DNA of 13,973 nt from an uncultured Acetatifactor sp. Lineage in GTDB: Bacteria; Bacillota; Clostridia; Lachnospirales; Lachnospiraceae. Shown one piece after another: positions 1-10,450 of this stretch. The notes below the pieces were generated by a model. It had not been told where the DNA came from and did no database searches. It saw nothing but the letters and a program-made list of their open reading frames with translations. Both the position numbers and the translations under genes were made by a program. How positions within the stretch are numbered: the stretch's first letter is position 1; every line of letters begins with the position of its first letter. Location of the stretch: assembly GCA_910584235.1 (NCBI GenBank), contig CAJTZD010000082.1:1-13973 (forward strand), written 5' to 3'.

Positions 1-53
1 AGAGCATCTGCCTTACAAGCAGAGGGTCATAGGTTCGAGCCCTATAGGCCCCA
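1..53 (+). tRNA. tRNA-Val(UAC), 5' end outside the window
   Basis: The visible part runs from the D-arm to the discriminator base. The anticodon stem is TCTGC/GCAGA around the loop CTTACAA, giving anticodon UAC (valine). A 5-nt variable loop follows, then a T-arm ATAGG-TTCGAGC-CCTAT, the 3' acceptor strand AGGCCCC and discriminator A at 53. CCA is not encoded. A run of five T follows at once and may serve as a simple terminator. The first part of the gene, about 20 bases, lies before base 1. Confidence 0.93.
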
Positions 54-100
54 TTTTTGTCTACATAGAAAACGAAAAACAGTTATCAAAAGGGGGGGTT

Positions 101-946
101 ATGATCAAGATCATTACGGATTCCGCGTCGGACATCGTGGATAATAAGAGGGAGGATCTGGTGATTCTGCCGGTGAGCATCACCTTTGGCGAGGAGGAGT
201 TTCAGGACGGCATTACGCTGACCCATGAGATGTTCTATGAAAAGCTGATAGAATGCGATGCGCTTCCTGTCACCAGCCAGGTGTCTCCGTTTGCCTTTGA
301 GGAAGCTTTTCGGGAGGCTGTGGAGGCGGGCCATCAGGTAATTGCGATCACATTGTCTTCAAAGCTGTCGGGCACATGGCAAAGCGCATGTATAGCGGCG
401 GAAAAATTCGGGGATAAGGTGCGTGTAGTGGACAGCGAGAATGCAAGCCTTGGGCAGCATGCCCTGGTAGAGTATGCGCTGAGGCTCAAAGACGCCGGCC
501 TCTCGTTTGAGGAGGTCACGCAGCGGCTGAATGCGGACAAAGGCAGAATACGGCTGGTAGCGCTGTTAGATACGCTGGAATATCTGAAAAAGGGGGGCCG
601 CATCTCCAAGGCGGCGGCCATGGCGGGAAACCTGCTTTCCATCAAGCCCGTGATCGCCATTCAGGGCGGAGAGGTGGCCATACTGGGGAAAGCCAGGGGA
701 TCCAGGCAGGGCAATAACCTGCTTGCGGAGCAGATTACCAAAACAGGGGGAATCGACTTTGAGAAGCCGTTCTTCCTGGGCTATACAGGGCTTGACGATT
801 CCATGCTGAAAAAGTATATTGCGGATCATGAGGCCTTTTGGAAGTCCTCCGTGGACGCGCTGGAAACCTCCAGCGTAGGGGGGACCATCGGGACCCATGT
901 AGGCCCCGGGGCCATCGGTGTGGCGTTTTTCTCGGCGGGAATCTAA
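101..946 (+). CDS. degV: DegV family fatty-acid-binding protein
   Basis: The 281-residue product has the normal length of the DegV family, two-domain proteins that hold one fatty acid. In Firmicutes, members (FakB) present fatty acids to the FakA kinase for phospholipid synthesis; which role applies here is not visible. Signatures in order are TDSASD (residues 6-11), TSQVSP (58-63, the lipid-carboxylate-binding loop), TLSSKLSGTWQSA (84-96), VVDSENASLG (109-118), LKKGGRIS (162-169), and a C-terminal GGTIGTHVGPGAIG stretch. The ATG follows a purine run AGGGGGGG at 91-98, which fixes the start. The gene lies 47 bases after tRNA-Val with no clear promoter between, so it may be read through from the tRNA or start from a weak promoter. 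No FakA-like gene is present in the window. Family assignment is secure; the exact lipid partner is unknown. Confidence 0.95.
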   Translation: MIKIITDSASDIVDNKREDLVILPVSITFGEEEFQDGITLTHEMFYEKLIECDALPVTSQVSPFAFEEAFREAVEAGHQVIAITLSSKLSGTWQSACIAAEKFGDKVRVVDSENASLGQHALVEYALRLKDAGLSFEEVTQRLNADKGRIRLVALLDTLEYLKKGGRISKAAAMAGNLLSIKPVIAIQGGEVAILGKARGSRQGNNLLAEQITKTGGIDFEKPFFLGYTGLDDSMLKKYIADHEAFWKSSVDALETSSVGGTIGTHVGPGAIGVAFFSAGI

Positions 947-998
947 GAAATTGACCGCCTGGGATCATAAAAATGAGACTCAAGGAGGAGAGATCAAG

Positions 999-1499
999 AT
1001 GAAATGTATTGCATGTGGGACGGAATTGCCGGAGGGAGCGTTACTTTGCCCCTCATGCGGGAGGGTATTGTCCTCGGCGGACGTGGTGAGGCAGAAATCG
1101 GAGGGCGGTAAGCTGACAAAAAAGGAATTCTACAAGCTGCCCGGTATGAAAGCCTGCAGAGGCAATATCAGAGGCTGCGCCATTGTACTGTATTTCGCGG
1201 CGGGTATGACACTTATGGCGAGCGTATTACTGCAGGATATACTCATGGCTTCTGTCATAGACGGGATTCTGCTTCTGGCGCTGGGACTGTGGCTTCAGCT
1301 GGGGAAGAGCAGAGTGTGCGCCATCATTACTTTGTGTTACGGCATCTACAATATGGCTATTGTAGCCATAACGGCAGGGCAGATTCAGGGATGGCTGATT
1401 CCTTTGGCCGGTGCCTGGGCCGTGGCTTATACATTTAAGTTCCACGGCCTGTGGAGTAAATATCAGAAAGAGGGCGTGCTGCCCCAGGAGGCGGTTTAG
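999..1499 (+). CDS. zinc-ribbon, four-helix membrane protein of unknown function
   Basis: The product has 166 residues from the ATG at 999, which sits after a good AAGGAGGAG ribosome site (982-990). The frame stays open upstream to 918, but that would overlap degV and lacks a ribosome site. The N-terminus is a short zinc ribbon, CxxC at residues 3-6 and CxxC at 17-20, a form common in Firmicute membrane proteins. A polar linker (about 28-57) leads to four hydrophobic segments at about 58-77, 82-101, 105-126 and 130-148. The C-terminal tail is short and ends in PQEAV. No catalytic motif is visible. The gene lies 52 bases after degV in the same direction, probably in the same transcript, and is followed by a strong terminator. 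I do not recognise a specific function; the zinc ribbon presumably lies in the cytoplasm next to the membrane domain. Confidence 0.85.
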   Translation: MKCIACGTELPEGALLCPSCGRVLSSADVVRQKSEGGKLTKKEFYKLPGMKACRGNIRGCAIVLYFAAGMTLMASVLLQDILMASVIDGILLLALGLWLQLGKSRVCAIITLCYGIYNMAIVAITAGQIQGWLIPLAGAWAVAYTFKFHGLWSKYQKEGVLPQEAV

Positions 1500-1516
1500 T
1501 AAAAAAGCGGAAGAAG

Positions 1517-1566
1517 AAAAGGGCTCATGTCCATATGCTTTCGGGCGTATGGGGATGGGCCTTTTT
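1517..1566. terminator. bidirectional intrinsic terminator
   Basis: A 17-position stem (1522-1538 with 1545-1561) carries only one mismatch plus some G-U pairs, closed by the loop TTTCGG. On the + strand TTTTT follows at 1562-1566; on the - strand the same stem is followed by a T-rich run beginning CTTTTCTT. It lies just after the zinc-ribbon gene (+) and beyond the end of nifJ (-), so it can end both converging transcripts. Confidence 0.88.
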
Positions 1567-1670
1567 GCGAAAACCGGCATCAGAAACGGCAAAGGAAGCC
1601 CGGAAACTGCGCAGACTTGGATAAGGTGGATGAATAGCTTACATGGGGAGAACGGTCCGCTGCGGTGTGA

Positions 1671-1697
1671 CGGCGGCAGAAAAGGAACCTGCCGCCG
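1671..1697 (-). other. GC-rich hairpin just downstream of nifJ
   Basis: A perfect 9-bp stem CGGCGGCAG/CTGCCGCCG with a 9-nt loop begins 9 bases after the nifJ stop codon. No T-run follows it on the - strand, so it is not a classic terminator. It could protect the mRNA 3' end, with true termination at the 1517-1566 hairpin. The stretch from 1567 to 1705 holds nothing else I can support. Confidence 0.5.
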
Positions 1698-1705
1698 CAG
1701 AGAAG

Positions 1706-5593
<3,888 letters not shown>

Positions 5594-5600
5594 AAAAAAT

Positions 5601-5658
5601 CCTCCGGGTATCTGATATAGTAGTAAAGGTTACATTGCTACTATCATTACCCGGAGGC
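5601..5658 (-). promoter_or_regulatory. inverted repeat masking the nifJ ribosome site
   Basis: A 58-base dyad fills the middle of the sufB-nifJ gap. The outer arms are a perfect 10 bp (CCTCCGGGTA with TACCCGGAGG) and the inner arms a perfect 7 bp (ATAGTAG with CTACTAT) around a 14-nt loop, separated by a small asymmetric internal loop. On the nifJ transcript the downstream outer arm contains the GGAGG ribosome site and is followed by ATTTTTT and then the ATG. The fold could therefore block translation, act as an attenuator/terminator at the suf-nifJ boundary, or, as DNA, be an operator. The structure is seen directly; its role is inferred. Confidence 0.65.
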
Positions 5659-5685
5659 ATTTTATTTATGCTCTTATTTATTGCG

Positions 5686-6621
5686 CTATTTCAGGAATCC
5701 GTTCACAATCTGGGCCTCGGCTTCGGCTTCCGTAAGCCCCAGGGTCATGAGCTTGGTGATCTGGTCTCCGGCAATCTTGCCGATGGCCGCCTCGTGGATC
5801 AGCTCTGCGTCCAGATGGGAGGCAGTGATCTCCGGAATGGCGCTGATATGGGCTCTGTCCATGATGATGCCGTCGCATTCGGAGTGGCCCGTGCAGCGAT
5901 TGCTGCCGTTTATCCTGGAATAGAAAACCTGGCGCGAATCATCTCTTGCCACGGAGCGGGAGATGATGTTGGCGCTGGAGCCCTCGCCCTCCAAATCCAC
6001 CTGGAAAGAAGTCTCGGCTACCTGGCGGCCATGGGTCATAAGCTTTTCCGTGACGACGATTTTTGCGCCTTTTGCCAGTTTTGCGCCGGTGAAGCGCTTG
6101 GTGGAGTCCACGCCCTTGATCTGTACCGTCTCCATTTCCATGAAGCTGTTCTCGCCCACCTCCACTTTTGTCTCGGGGTTCATAATGCGGCTGCCTTGTC
6201 CGTCTCCGCTGCCGTAATGCTTTTCCACATATTTTACATGGGAGTTCTTTCCTATGTAAAAGCTGTGGAGGCCGTCGTGGCGGCTGTCGCTGTCGCCGCT
6301 GTTGTGGATGCCGCAGCCGGCCACAATGGTTACATCGCAGTCGTCTCCTACATAGAAATCATTATAGACCATCTCGGTCAATCCGCTTTGGCTAAGGACG
6401 ACCGGGATGTGTACGCTCTCTTTTTTGGTACCGGGCTTGATGACGATATCAATGCCCTGTTTGTCTGTCTTTGTCACGATGTCGATATGAGCGGTGGTGG
6501 AACGCTCCACACTTGCTCCGTTGGCGCGGATGTTGTAGGCGCCGGCAGGCATCTCATGGAGCCCTGCCACCTGCTCTAACAAGTTTTTTTGTATCTCGTC
6601 CATAGAATTAGAATTCCTCAT
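5686..6621 (-). CDS. sufB: SufB/SufD-family Fe-S assembly scaffold (minimal SufBC type)
   Basis: The product has 311 residues, much shorter than classical SufB or SufD (over 400), and fits the single SufB/D-like partner of the minimal SufC-SufB system (also called SMS) found in anaerobic bacteria and archaea. A beta-helix-like core runs over about residues 60-260. The conserved C-terminal block has C249, HLDAELIHEAAIGKI (269-283) and IVNGFL (305-310), equivalent to the SufB/D region holding the Cys and His-Glu residues linked to cluster handling. It should form a cytoplasmic complex with the ATPase encoded 99 bases upstream and build clusters for clients such as NifJ. The start is uncertain: ATG at 6621 has only a weak purine run, while ATG at 6603 has GAGGA somewhat far upstream. 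The family call is strong; whether SufB or SufD is the better name is a matter of convention. Confidence 0.9.
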   Translation of the reverse strand: MRNSNSMDEIQKNLLEQVAGLHEMPAGAYNIRANGASVERSTTAHIDIVTKTDKQGIDIVIKPGTKKESVHIPVVLSQSGLTEMVYNDFYVGDDCDVTIVAGCGIHNSGDSDSRHDGLHSFYIGKNSHVKYVEKHYGSGDGQGSRIMNPETKVEVGENSFMEMETVQIKGVDSTKRFTGAKLAKGAKIVVTEKLMTHGRQVAETSFQVDLEGEGSSANIISRSVARDDSRQVFYSRINGSNRCTGHSECDGIIMDRAHISAIPEITASHLDAELIHEAAIGKIAGDQITKLMTLGLTEAEAEAQIVNGFLK

Positions 6622-6631
6622 TTCTTTTCAA

Positions 6632-6647
6632 GGCCTCTGACGAGGCC
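6632..6647 (-). other. small hairpin in the sufB leader
   Basis: A perfect 6-bp stem GGCCTC/GAGGCC with a 4-nt loop lies about 10 bases upstream of the first possible sufB start, within the 99-base sufC-sufB gap. No T-run follows it. It may tune translation or mRNA stability between the two cistrons, or be incidental. Confidence 0.35.
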
Positions 6648-6720
6648 GGATATTATTTATCATAGCATATTTCATATATCCATGGCTGCCGATATTGCCA
6701 TCGGAATGCTTTTTCCGCTC

Positions 6721-7500
6721 TTACGAAACCGGTGCGGAGGCAGGCTGCCGGTAGAATTTGCAGCCCTCCGTGCCCTTGAGCAATTCCGGCAGAATATCTC
6801 CCCGCCGTCCTCTGTCCTGTACCGTTCCCTCAGCCAATACCACGATCTCGTCCGCAATGTTCAGGATACGTTCCTGATGGGAGATGATGATAAGGGAATT
6901 GCGGCTTTCACGGTGCATTTCTTCAAAGACCTGTATCAGATTGTTGAAGCTCCACAGATCGATCCCTGCCTCCGGCTCATCGAACACGGACAGAGGTGTG
7001 TTGCGGGCAATGATTGTGGCGATCTCAATCCGCTTCAGTTCCCCGCCGGAGAGGCTGTTGTCGATATCGCGGTTTACATAATCCCTTGCGCACAGGCCTA
7101 CTTTTGACAGATAATCGCAGATACTGTTGAACTTTATCCTGGAATGCCCCTCTTCCTTGTCTCCGGCCGCCAGCTGAATCAGATCCCGGACCTTGATGCC
7201 CTTGAACCGCACAGGCTGCTGAAAGGCAAAACTGATCCCAAGCTTTGCCCGTTCTGTAATGTTCAGTCCGGTGATGTCCGTACCATTATAGAGAATCTGG
7301 CCGGAGGTGGGCCGTTCGATTCCCATGATCAGCTTTGCCAGGGTAGATTTTCCGCCGCCGTTGGGTCCGGTGATGGCGATGAAAGCGTGATCTTCAAAAG
7401 TCAGATTCACATTTCTGATGATTTCCCTGGAATGCTCGTCTTCCATATGGGTGTCTGTATCGTCGGATACCTGAAAGCATAAATTTCTTAATTCCAGCAT
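6721..7500 (-). CDS. sufC: SufC-type ABC ATPase for Fe-S cluster assembly
   Basis: The 259-residue product is a soluble ABC ATPase with a complete set of motifs: Walker A GPNGGGKST (45-53), Q-loop around FAFQQP (91-96), signature LSGGE (150-154), Walker B LSVFDEPEAGID (170-181) and the switch His in ISHQE (206-210). SufC uses ATP to drive the SufB/D scaffold. The DEPEAGID form and the absence of any membrane permease nearby favour SufC over a transporter. The region after the first strand (about residues 12-26) is unusually acidic and His-rich, matching minimal-system SufC proteins only loosely. The ATG follows AAGGAGG with about 10-nt spacing. It is the first gene of the suf pair and lies 164 bases after glgX, behind its own likely promoter. 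Confidence 0.93.
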   Translation of the reverse strand: MLELRNLCFQVSDDTDTHMEDEHSREIIRNVNLTFEDHAFIAITGPNGGGKSTLAKLIMGIERPTSGQILYNGTDITGLNITERAKLGISFAFQQPVRFKGIKVRDLIQLAAGDKEEGHSRIKFNSICDYLSKVGLCARDYVNRDIDNSLSGGELKRIEIATIIARNTPLSVFDEPEAGIDLWSFNNLIQVFEEMHRESRNSLIIISHQERILNIADEIVVLAEGTVQDRGRRGDILPELLKGTEGCKFYRQPASAPVS

Positions 7501-7519
7501 ATATGATAATCCTCCTTTT

Positions 7520-7558
7520 CCCGGCCGTCCTGCCGGAATTCCTGTTCTCGGCGCCGGG
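7520..7558 (-). other. possible structured leader of sufC
   Basis: CCCGGC (7520-7525) pairs with GCCGGG (7553-7558), and GCCG (7532-7535) with CGGC (7549-7552), nesting two short GC stems in the leader between the predicted start of transcription and the sufC ribosome site. No known riboswitch is recognised. Compensatory change in relatives would be needed to believe it. Confidence 0.3.
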
Positions 7559-7578
7559 TGGATAGTAACTCCTGCTAC

Positions 7579-7587
7579 AGTATAGCA
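7579..7587 (-). promoter_or_regulatory. extended -10 promoter of the suf genes
   Basis: On the - strand the sequence TGCTATACT is an extended -10 element (TGn plus a near-consensus hexamer). No good -35 hexamer stands at 16-18 bases upstream; that position is filled by the tandem 13-bp repeats. Transcription would start near 7572 and leave a leader of about 70 bases before sufC. Promoters of this form often rely on the extended -10 or on an activator. Confidence 0.55.
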
Positions 7588-7597
7588 CAGAAATCGT

Positions 7598-7636
7598 AAA
7601 ATCTACATAGAAAATCTACATATAAAATCTACATAG
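7598..7636. repeat. three tandem 13-bp repeats at the suf promoter
   Basis: The unit AAAATCTACATAG occurs three times back to back (7598-7610, 7611-7623, 7624-7636); only the last base of the middle copy differs. The array begins 11 bases upstream of the extended -10 and covers the -35 region and beyond. It resembles a tandem binding site for a regulator, although 13-bp spacing places successive copies on different faces of the helix. Confidence 0.8.
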
Positions 7637-7664
7637 AATAAAAAATGATTAGAAAATTTTTACC

Positions 7665-9818
7665 TTAGCCCTGATGAAATACAACGTCCTTTTCACGGCC
7701 TGTGAACACGGCAACGGAGCGGGGGCGCATAATGAATTCATGGGCAATCTTTACCTCCTGTCCCTCAGGATAAAAATAGCGGCGATGTTCGTCTCCCCAT
7801 GTGTTCACGCTTAAGAACCAGGTCTGACTGGGATGCAGCACGGGAAGCGTGATCCGCACATCTTCCCAATAGGTATTCACTGCCACATACACCAGATCAT
7901 CCGCGCCGGTCTTGGGATTGTAGCCTGCAAAGCTAATGGCGAATGTCATGGCGTCAGTGGGGATATACTCCTCTTCGGCATTGACATTGTGGGTACAGAG
8001 AGGTTCCATGCCGCAGACAGCCTCCGGAAGCATCTTGCGTATGACAGGGTGCTTGCGTCTGTAGGCGATCATGAATTTAAAGAATTCAAACAGTTCCCTG
8101 TTTTTTTCAAGCAATGTCCAGTCCAGCCAGGAAATCTCATTATCCTGACAGTAAGCGTTGTTGTTGCCGTACTGGGTATTGCCGAATTCATCCCCGGCCA
8201 GGAACATAGGAGTCCCCCGGCTGCACATAAGGACAGCGCAGGCGTTGCGGATCATCCGGAAACGCAGGTCCAGGATTGCCGGGTCGTCCGTGTCGCCCTC
8301 TATGCCGCAGTTCCAGCTTCGGTTGTCGTCTGTGCCGTCCGTATTCTCCCAGCCGTTCCCTTCGTTGTGTTTCTCATTGTAGGAATAGAGGTCGTACAGC
8401 GTGAAGCCGTCATGGCAGGTGAGGAAATTCACGCAGGAATTATAGCCGGCGTAATTGTTGTTGTTGTCGTCATAAAAGCCGCCGTAGAGGTCGCCGGAGC
8501 CTGATATGCTCCAGGAGGCTTCCCAGGAGTGCCAGCAGTCCCCCTTTAAAAAGGAACGCAGGGAATCCCGGTAGCGGCCGTTCCACTCTGCCCAGCGTTT
8601 GCTGGCGGGGAATTTTCCCACCTGATACAGGCCGCCGGCATCCCAGGCCTCCGCAATGAGCTTTACATTGCGCAGAATCGGATCCGTGGCCAGAAGCTCT
8701 AAAAGCGGCGGGTTGTTCAGTGGCGAGCCGTCCTCGTTGCGGCCCAGAATACTGGCCAGGTCAAAGCGGAAGCCGTCGATACGGTAGCTCACGGTCCAAT
8801 ACCGCAGACATTCCAGAATCAGCTGACGGACGATTGGATTGTTACAGTTTAAAGTATTGCCGCAGCCGCTGAAATTATAATAGTTGCCGTTTGGAGTCAG
8901 CATATAGTAGACCTTGTTGTCGAAGCCCTTGAAGCAGAAAACGGGCCCCTTTTCATTTCCCTCCGCGGTGTGGTTAAATACCACGTCTAAAATGACCTCG
9001 ATGCCGTTGGCGTGCAGGGCTTTAATGAGCAGCTTAAGCTCCGTGCCCTCCCGGCCCGGGTTGTTGTCGGCGATGTAATTGGTATTGGGGGCAAAGAAAC
9101 CTACCGTATTGTATCCCCAATAGTCCAGGAGGACCTTGCCGTCCACTTCCCTGGAACTGATGGCTTCGTCGAACTCGAAGACAGGCATTAGCTCCACCGC
9201 ATTGATTCCCAGCTCTTTCAGATAGGGAATTTTCTCCATGAGCCCCGCAAAAGTACCGGGGTGGGACACACCCGAGGACGGATGATAGGTGAATCCTCTC
9301 ACATGCAGTTCATAGATCACAAGATCGCTCATGGTACGGTTTGACTGCGGCATATCGCCCCAGTCGAAAGAATCATTGACCACGCGTGCGTGATAACACC
9401 CCGATTTCCGGTCGCCCCATATTCTCTGTCCGGTCACATAACGGGCATAGGGATCCAGGAGAATGGAATCTCTGTTAAAAAGAAGCCCCTGTTTGGGCTC
9501 ATAAGGACCGTCCACCTGATAGGCATACTCGAAATCCTCGATATCCAGCCCGAATACGATCATGGAATAGACATCGCCGATCTTATAGGCTTGGGGGAAA
9601 GGAAGCCGGGCGTAAGGGGAGGTCTCGTTTCTGTGAAAGAGCAGCAGGGCGCAGGAGGTTCCGTGGTGGGTGTGAACAGTGAAATTCACGCCTACGGAGA
9701 GCAGCATGGCCCCATGCACATCAAAAAGTCCCGGGCGCACCGGAAACCCCTCTATTTCCGCCATGGGCGTCAGGGATGAGTGCAGCTCCGGGATATATTT
9801 CTGGGTATAATGTTTCAA
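7665..9818 (-). CDS. glgX: glycogen debranching enzyme, GH13 isoamylase type
   Basis: The 717-residue protein belongs to the GlgX/isoamylase group, which hydrolyses alpha-1,6 branches in glycogen or limit dextrins in the cytoplasm. An N-terminal CBM48-like domain (about 25-130) precedes the GH13 barrel. The four conserved regions are visible: DVVFNHT (278-284), RIDGFRFDLA (346-355) with the nucleophile D353, IAEAWD (388-393) with the acid/base E390, and FLTCHDGF (465-472) with the stabiliser D470. A C-terminal beta domain follows. The start codon is TTG (9816-9818), supported by AGGAGG six bases upstream; the next in-frame Met at residue 19 has no comparable site. A consensus-like promoter and a perfect palindrome lie upstream. 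No other glycogen gene is in the window. Debranching is near certain; hydrolytic preference (glycogen versus pullulan) is not decided by sequence. Confidence 0.94.
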   Translation of the reverse strand: MKHYTQKYIPELHSSLTPMAEIEGFPVRPGLFDVHGAMLLSVGVNFTVHTHHGTSCALLLFHRNETSPYARLPFPQAYKIGDVYSMIVFGLDIEDFEYAYQVDGPYEPKQGLLFNRDSILLDPYARYVTGQRIWGDRKSGCYHARVVNDSFDWGDMPQSNRTMSDLVIYELHVRGFTYHPSSGVSHPGTFAGLMEKIPYLKELGINAVELMPVFEFDEAISSREVDGKVLLDYWGYNTVGFFAPNTNYIADNNPGREGTELKLLIKALHANGIEVILDVVFNHTAEGNEKGPVFCFKGFDNKVYYMLTPNGNYYNFSGCGNTLNCNNPIVRQLILECLRYWTVSYRIDGFRFDLASILGRNEDGSPLNNPPLLELLATDPILRNVKLIAEAWDAGGLYQVGKFPASKRWAEWNGRYRDSLRSFLKGDCWHSWEASWSISGSGDLYGGFYDDNNNNYAGYNSCVNFLTCHDGFTLYDLYSYNEKHNEGNGWENTDGTDDNRSWNCGIEGDTDDPAILDLRFRMIRNACAVLMCSRGTPMFLAGDEFGNTQYGNNNAYCQDNEISWLDWTLLEKNRELFEFFKFMIAYRRKHPVIRKMLPEAVCGMEPLCTHNVNAEEEYIPTDAMTFAISFAGYNPKTGADDLVYVAVNTYWEDVRITLPVLHPSQTWFLSVNTWGDEHRRYFYPEGQEVKIAHEFIMRPRSVAVFTGREKDVVFHQG

Positions 9819-9835
9819 AATAGTCCTCCTTTGAA

Positions 9836-9859
9836 AAGACTTTCCGGCCGGAAAGTCTT
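9836..9859. promoter_or_regulatory. perfect 24-bp palindrome in the glgX leader
   Basis: The half-site AAGACTTTCCGG is followed directly by its exact reverse complement. It lies between the predicted glgX start of transcription (about 9868) and its ribosome site (9824-9829), where a bound repressor would block transcription. As RNA it would form a 10-bp stem with a GGCC loop, followed by TT, just before the ribosome site. Which form acts is unknown. Confidence 0.7.
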
Positions 9860-9874
9860 AAAAAATACAGTACC

Positions 9875-9903
9875 AGTATATAAAAAGATTTTGGAAAAAG
9901 CAA
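9875..9903 (-). promoter_or_regulatory. glgX promoter
   Basis: On the - strand TTGCTT (9898-9903) and TATACT (9875-9880) stand 17 bases apart, a good housekeeping-sigma promoter in an AT-rich setting. It points at glgX and gives a leader of about 50 bases. Confidence 0.75.
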
Positions 9904-9931
9904 TAAAAGAAGAGAAAAAAATATGATTTCG

Positions 9932-9951
9932 GTGAAAATTAAAAATTTCAC
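9932..9951. other. AT-rich dyad between two divergent promoters
   Basis: GTGAAA and TTTCAC form an inverted repeat with 8 central A/T bases, lying between the glgX promoter (- strand) and the tRNA-Arg promoter (+ strand). It could be an operator for glgX or chance in AT-rich DNA. Confidence 0.3.
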
Positions 9952-9973
9952 ACAAAAAGTTGAAAATTAGGAC

Positions 9974-10002
9974 TTGACTTTTTTGATGGAAAAGGGTATT
10001 AT
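9974..10002 (+). promoter_or_regulatory. promoter of tRNA-Arg
   Basis: TTGACT (9974-9979) and TATTAT (9997-10002) are spaced by exactly 17 bases, about 38 bases before the tRNA-Arg gene. This is a strong vegetative promoter. Confidence 0.85.
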
Positions 10003-10039
10003 AAATTGTGTTGCAGGCAATACTGAGGGCAGCGGTTTT

Positions 10040-10113
10040 GTGCGTTTAGCTCAGCTGGATAGAGCGTTTGGCTACGGACCAAAAGGTCGGGGGTTCGAAT
10101 CCTCTAACGCACG
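10040..10113 (+). tRNA. tRNA-Arg(ACG)
   Basis: Full cloverleaf: acceptor GTGCGTT/AACGCAC, D-arm GCTC/GAGC, anticodon stem TTTGG/CCAAA around CTACGGA (anticodon ACG, arginine; the first base is normally edited to inosine by TadA), a 5-nt variable loop, and T-arm GGGGG-TTCGAAT-CCTCT with two G-U pairs. The discriminator is G at 10113 and CCA is not encoded. The gene has its own promoter and terminator, so it is a single-gene unit. Confidence 0.97.
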
Positions 10114-10120
10114 TTGATGG

Positions 10121-10160
10121 ATGCGTATATGTACATTTTGAGTATGTATGCGCATTTTTT
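10121..10160 (+). terminator. intrinsic terminator of tRNA-Arg
   Basis: A 14-bp stem (10121-10134 with 10142-10155, all positions paired counting G-U) with the 7-nt loop ATTTTGA is followed by a run of six T (10155-10160). It starts 8 bases after the tRNA. Confidence 0.9.
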
Positions 10161-10254
10161 GTGTCCAAATCCCGGTGGCAGATTAGGAGGAAACTTTATT
10201 ATTTTGCCGTGATACTATACTGTGATACTTTTGAAAAAAGCCGCTGCGGAAGGA

Positions 10255-10283
10255 TTGATTTTATATAATAAAGAAAGTATAAT
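10255..10283 (+). promoter_or_regulatory. promoter of the HAAS-domain gene
   Basis: TTGATT (10255-10260) and a perfect TATAAT (10278-10283) stand 17 bases apart. Upstream, GTGATACT occurs twice (10209-10216 and 10222-10229), 13 bases apart, and could be a regulator site. Confidence 0.78.
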
Positions 10284-10450
10284 ATCATAAGCCGGTGGAA
10301 ACATAGGAGCGGAGACGGAACAGCAGAGCAAAGCCCGGACCCGGAGGGCAGCGCGCCTGAGCTCACGTATGAGGAAAGGCCTGTGGTATGCAGGGAGCGG
10401 GGCTTTTGCCGGTATCGAAAACATCCGCCCCGGAAAGAAATGGTAGTCAT
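10284..10450 (+). other. long leader with a possible 25-codon upstream frame
   Basis: About 160 bases separate the predicted start of transcription from the HAAS gene. The leader contains a 25-codon frame, ATG at 10369 and TAG at 10444-10446, ending 4 bases before the main ATG. Its product would begin MRKGLWYAGSGAFAG, but I see no ribosome site for it. CGGGGC and GCCCCG further downstream can pair. The whole 10114-10450 stretch holds only these elements, the terminator and the promoter. Confidence 0.35.

Noticed and set aside
60..72. The string tctacatagaaaa near the degV leader also occurs in the suf promoter repeats at 7602-7614
   Set aside because: A 13-base match in AT-rich spacer within 14 kb is expected about once by chance, and the degV site is a single copy not linked to a promoter.
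918..998. N-terminal extension of the zinc-ribbon protein into degV
   Set aside because: The extension lacks a ribosome site and overlaps degV, whereas the ATG at 999 has a strong AAGGAGGAG just upstream and begins directly at the zinc ribbon.
5635..6579. 314-codon + strand frame opposite sufB
   Set aside because: It is a shadow of a conserved gene, with no recognisable family and no ribosome site.
7833..8504. 223-codon + strand frame opposite glgX
   Set aside because: It is antisense to the GH13 catalytic region, with a Val/Ile-rich composition that follows from the reverse reading.
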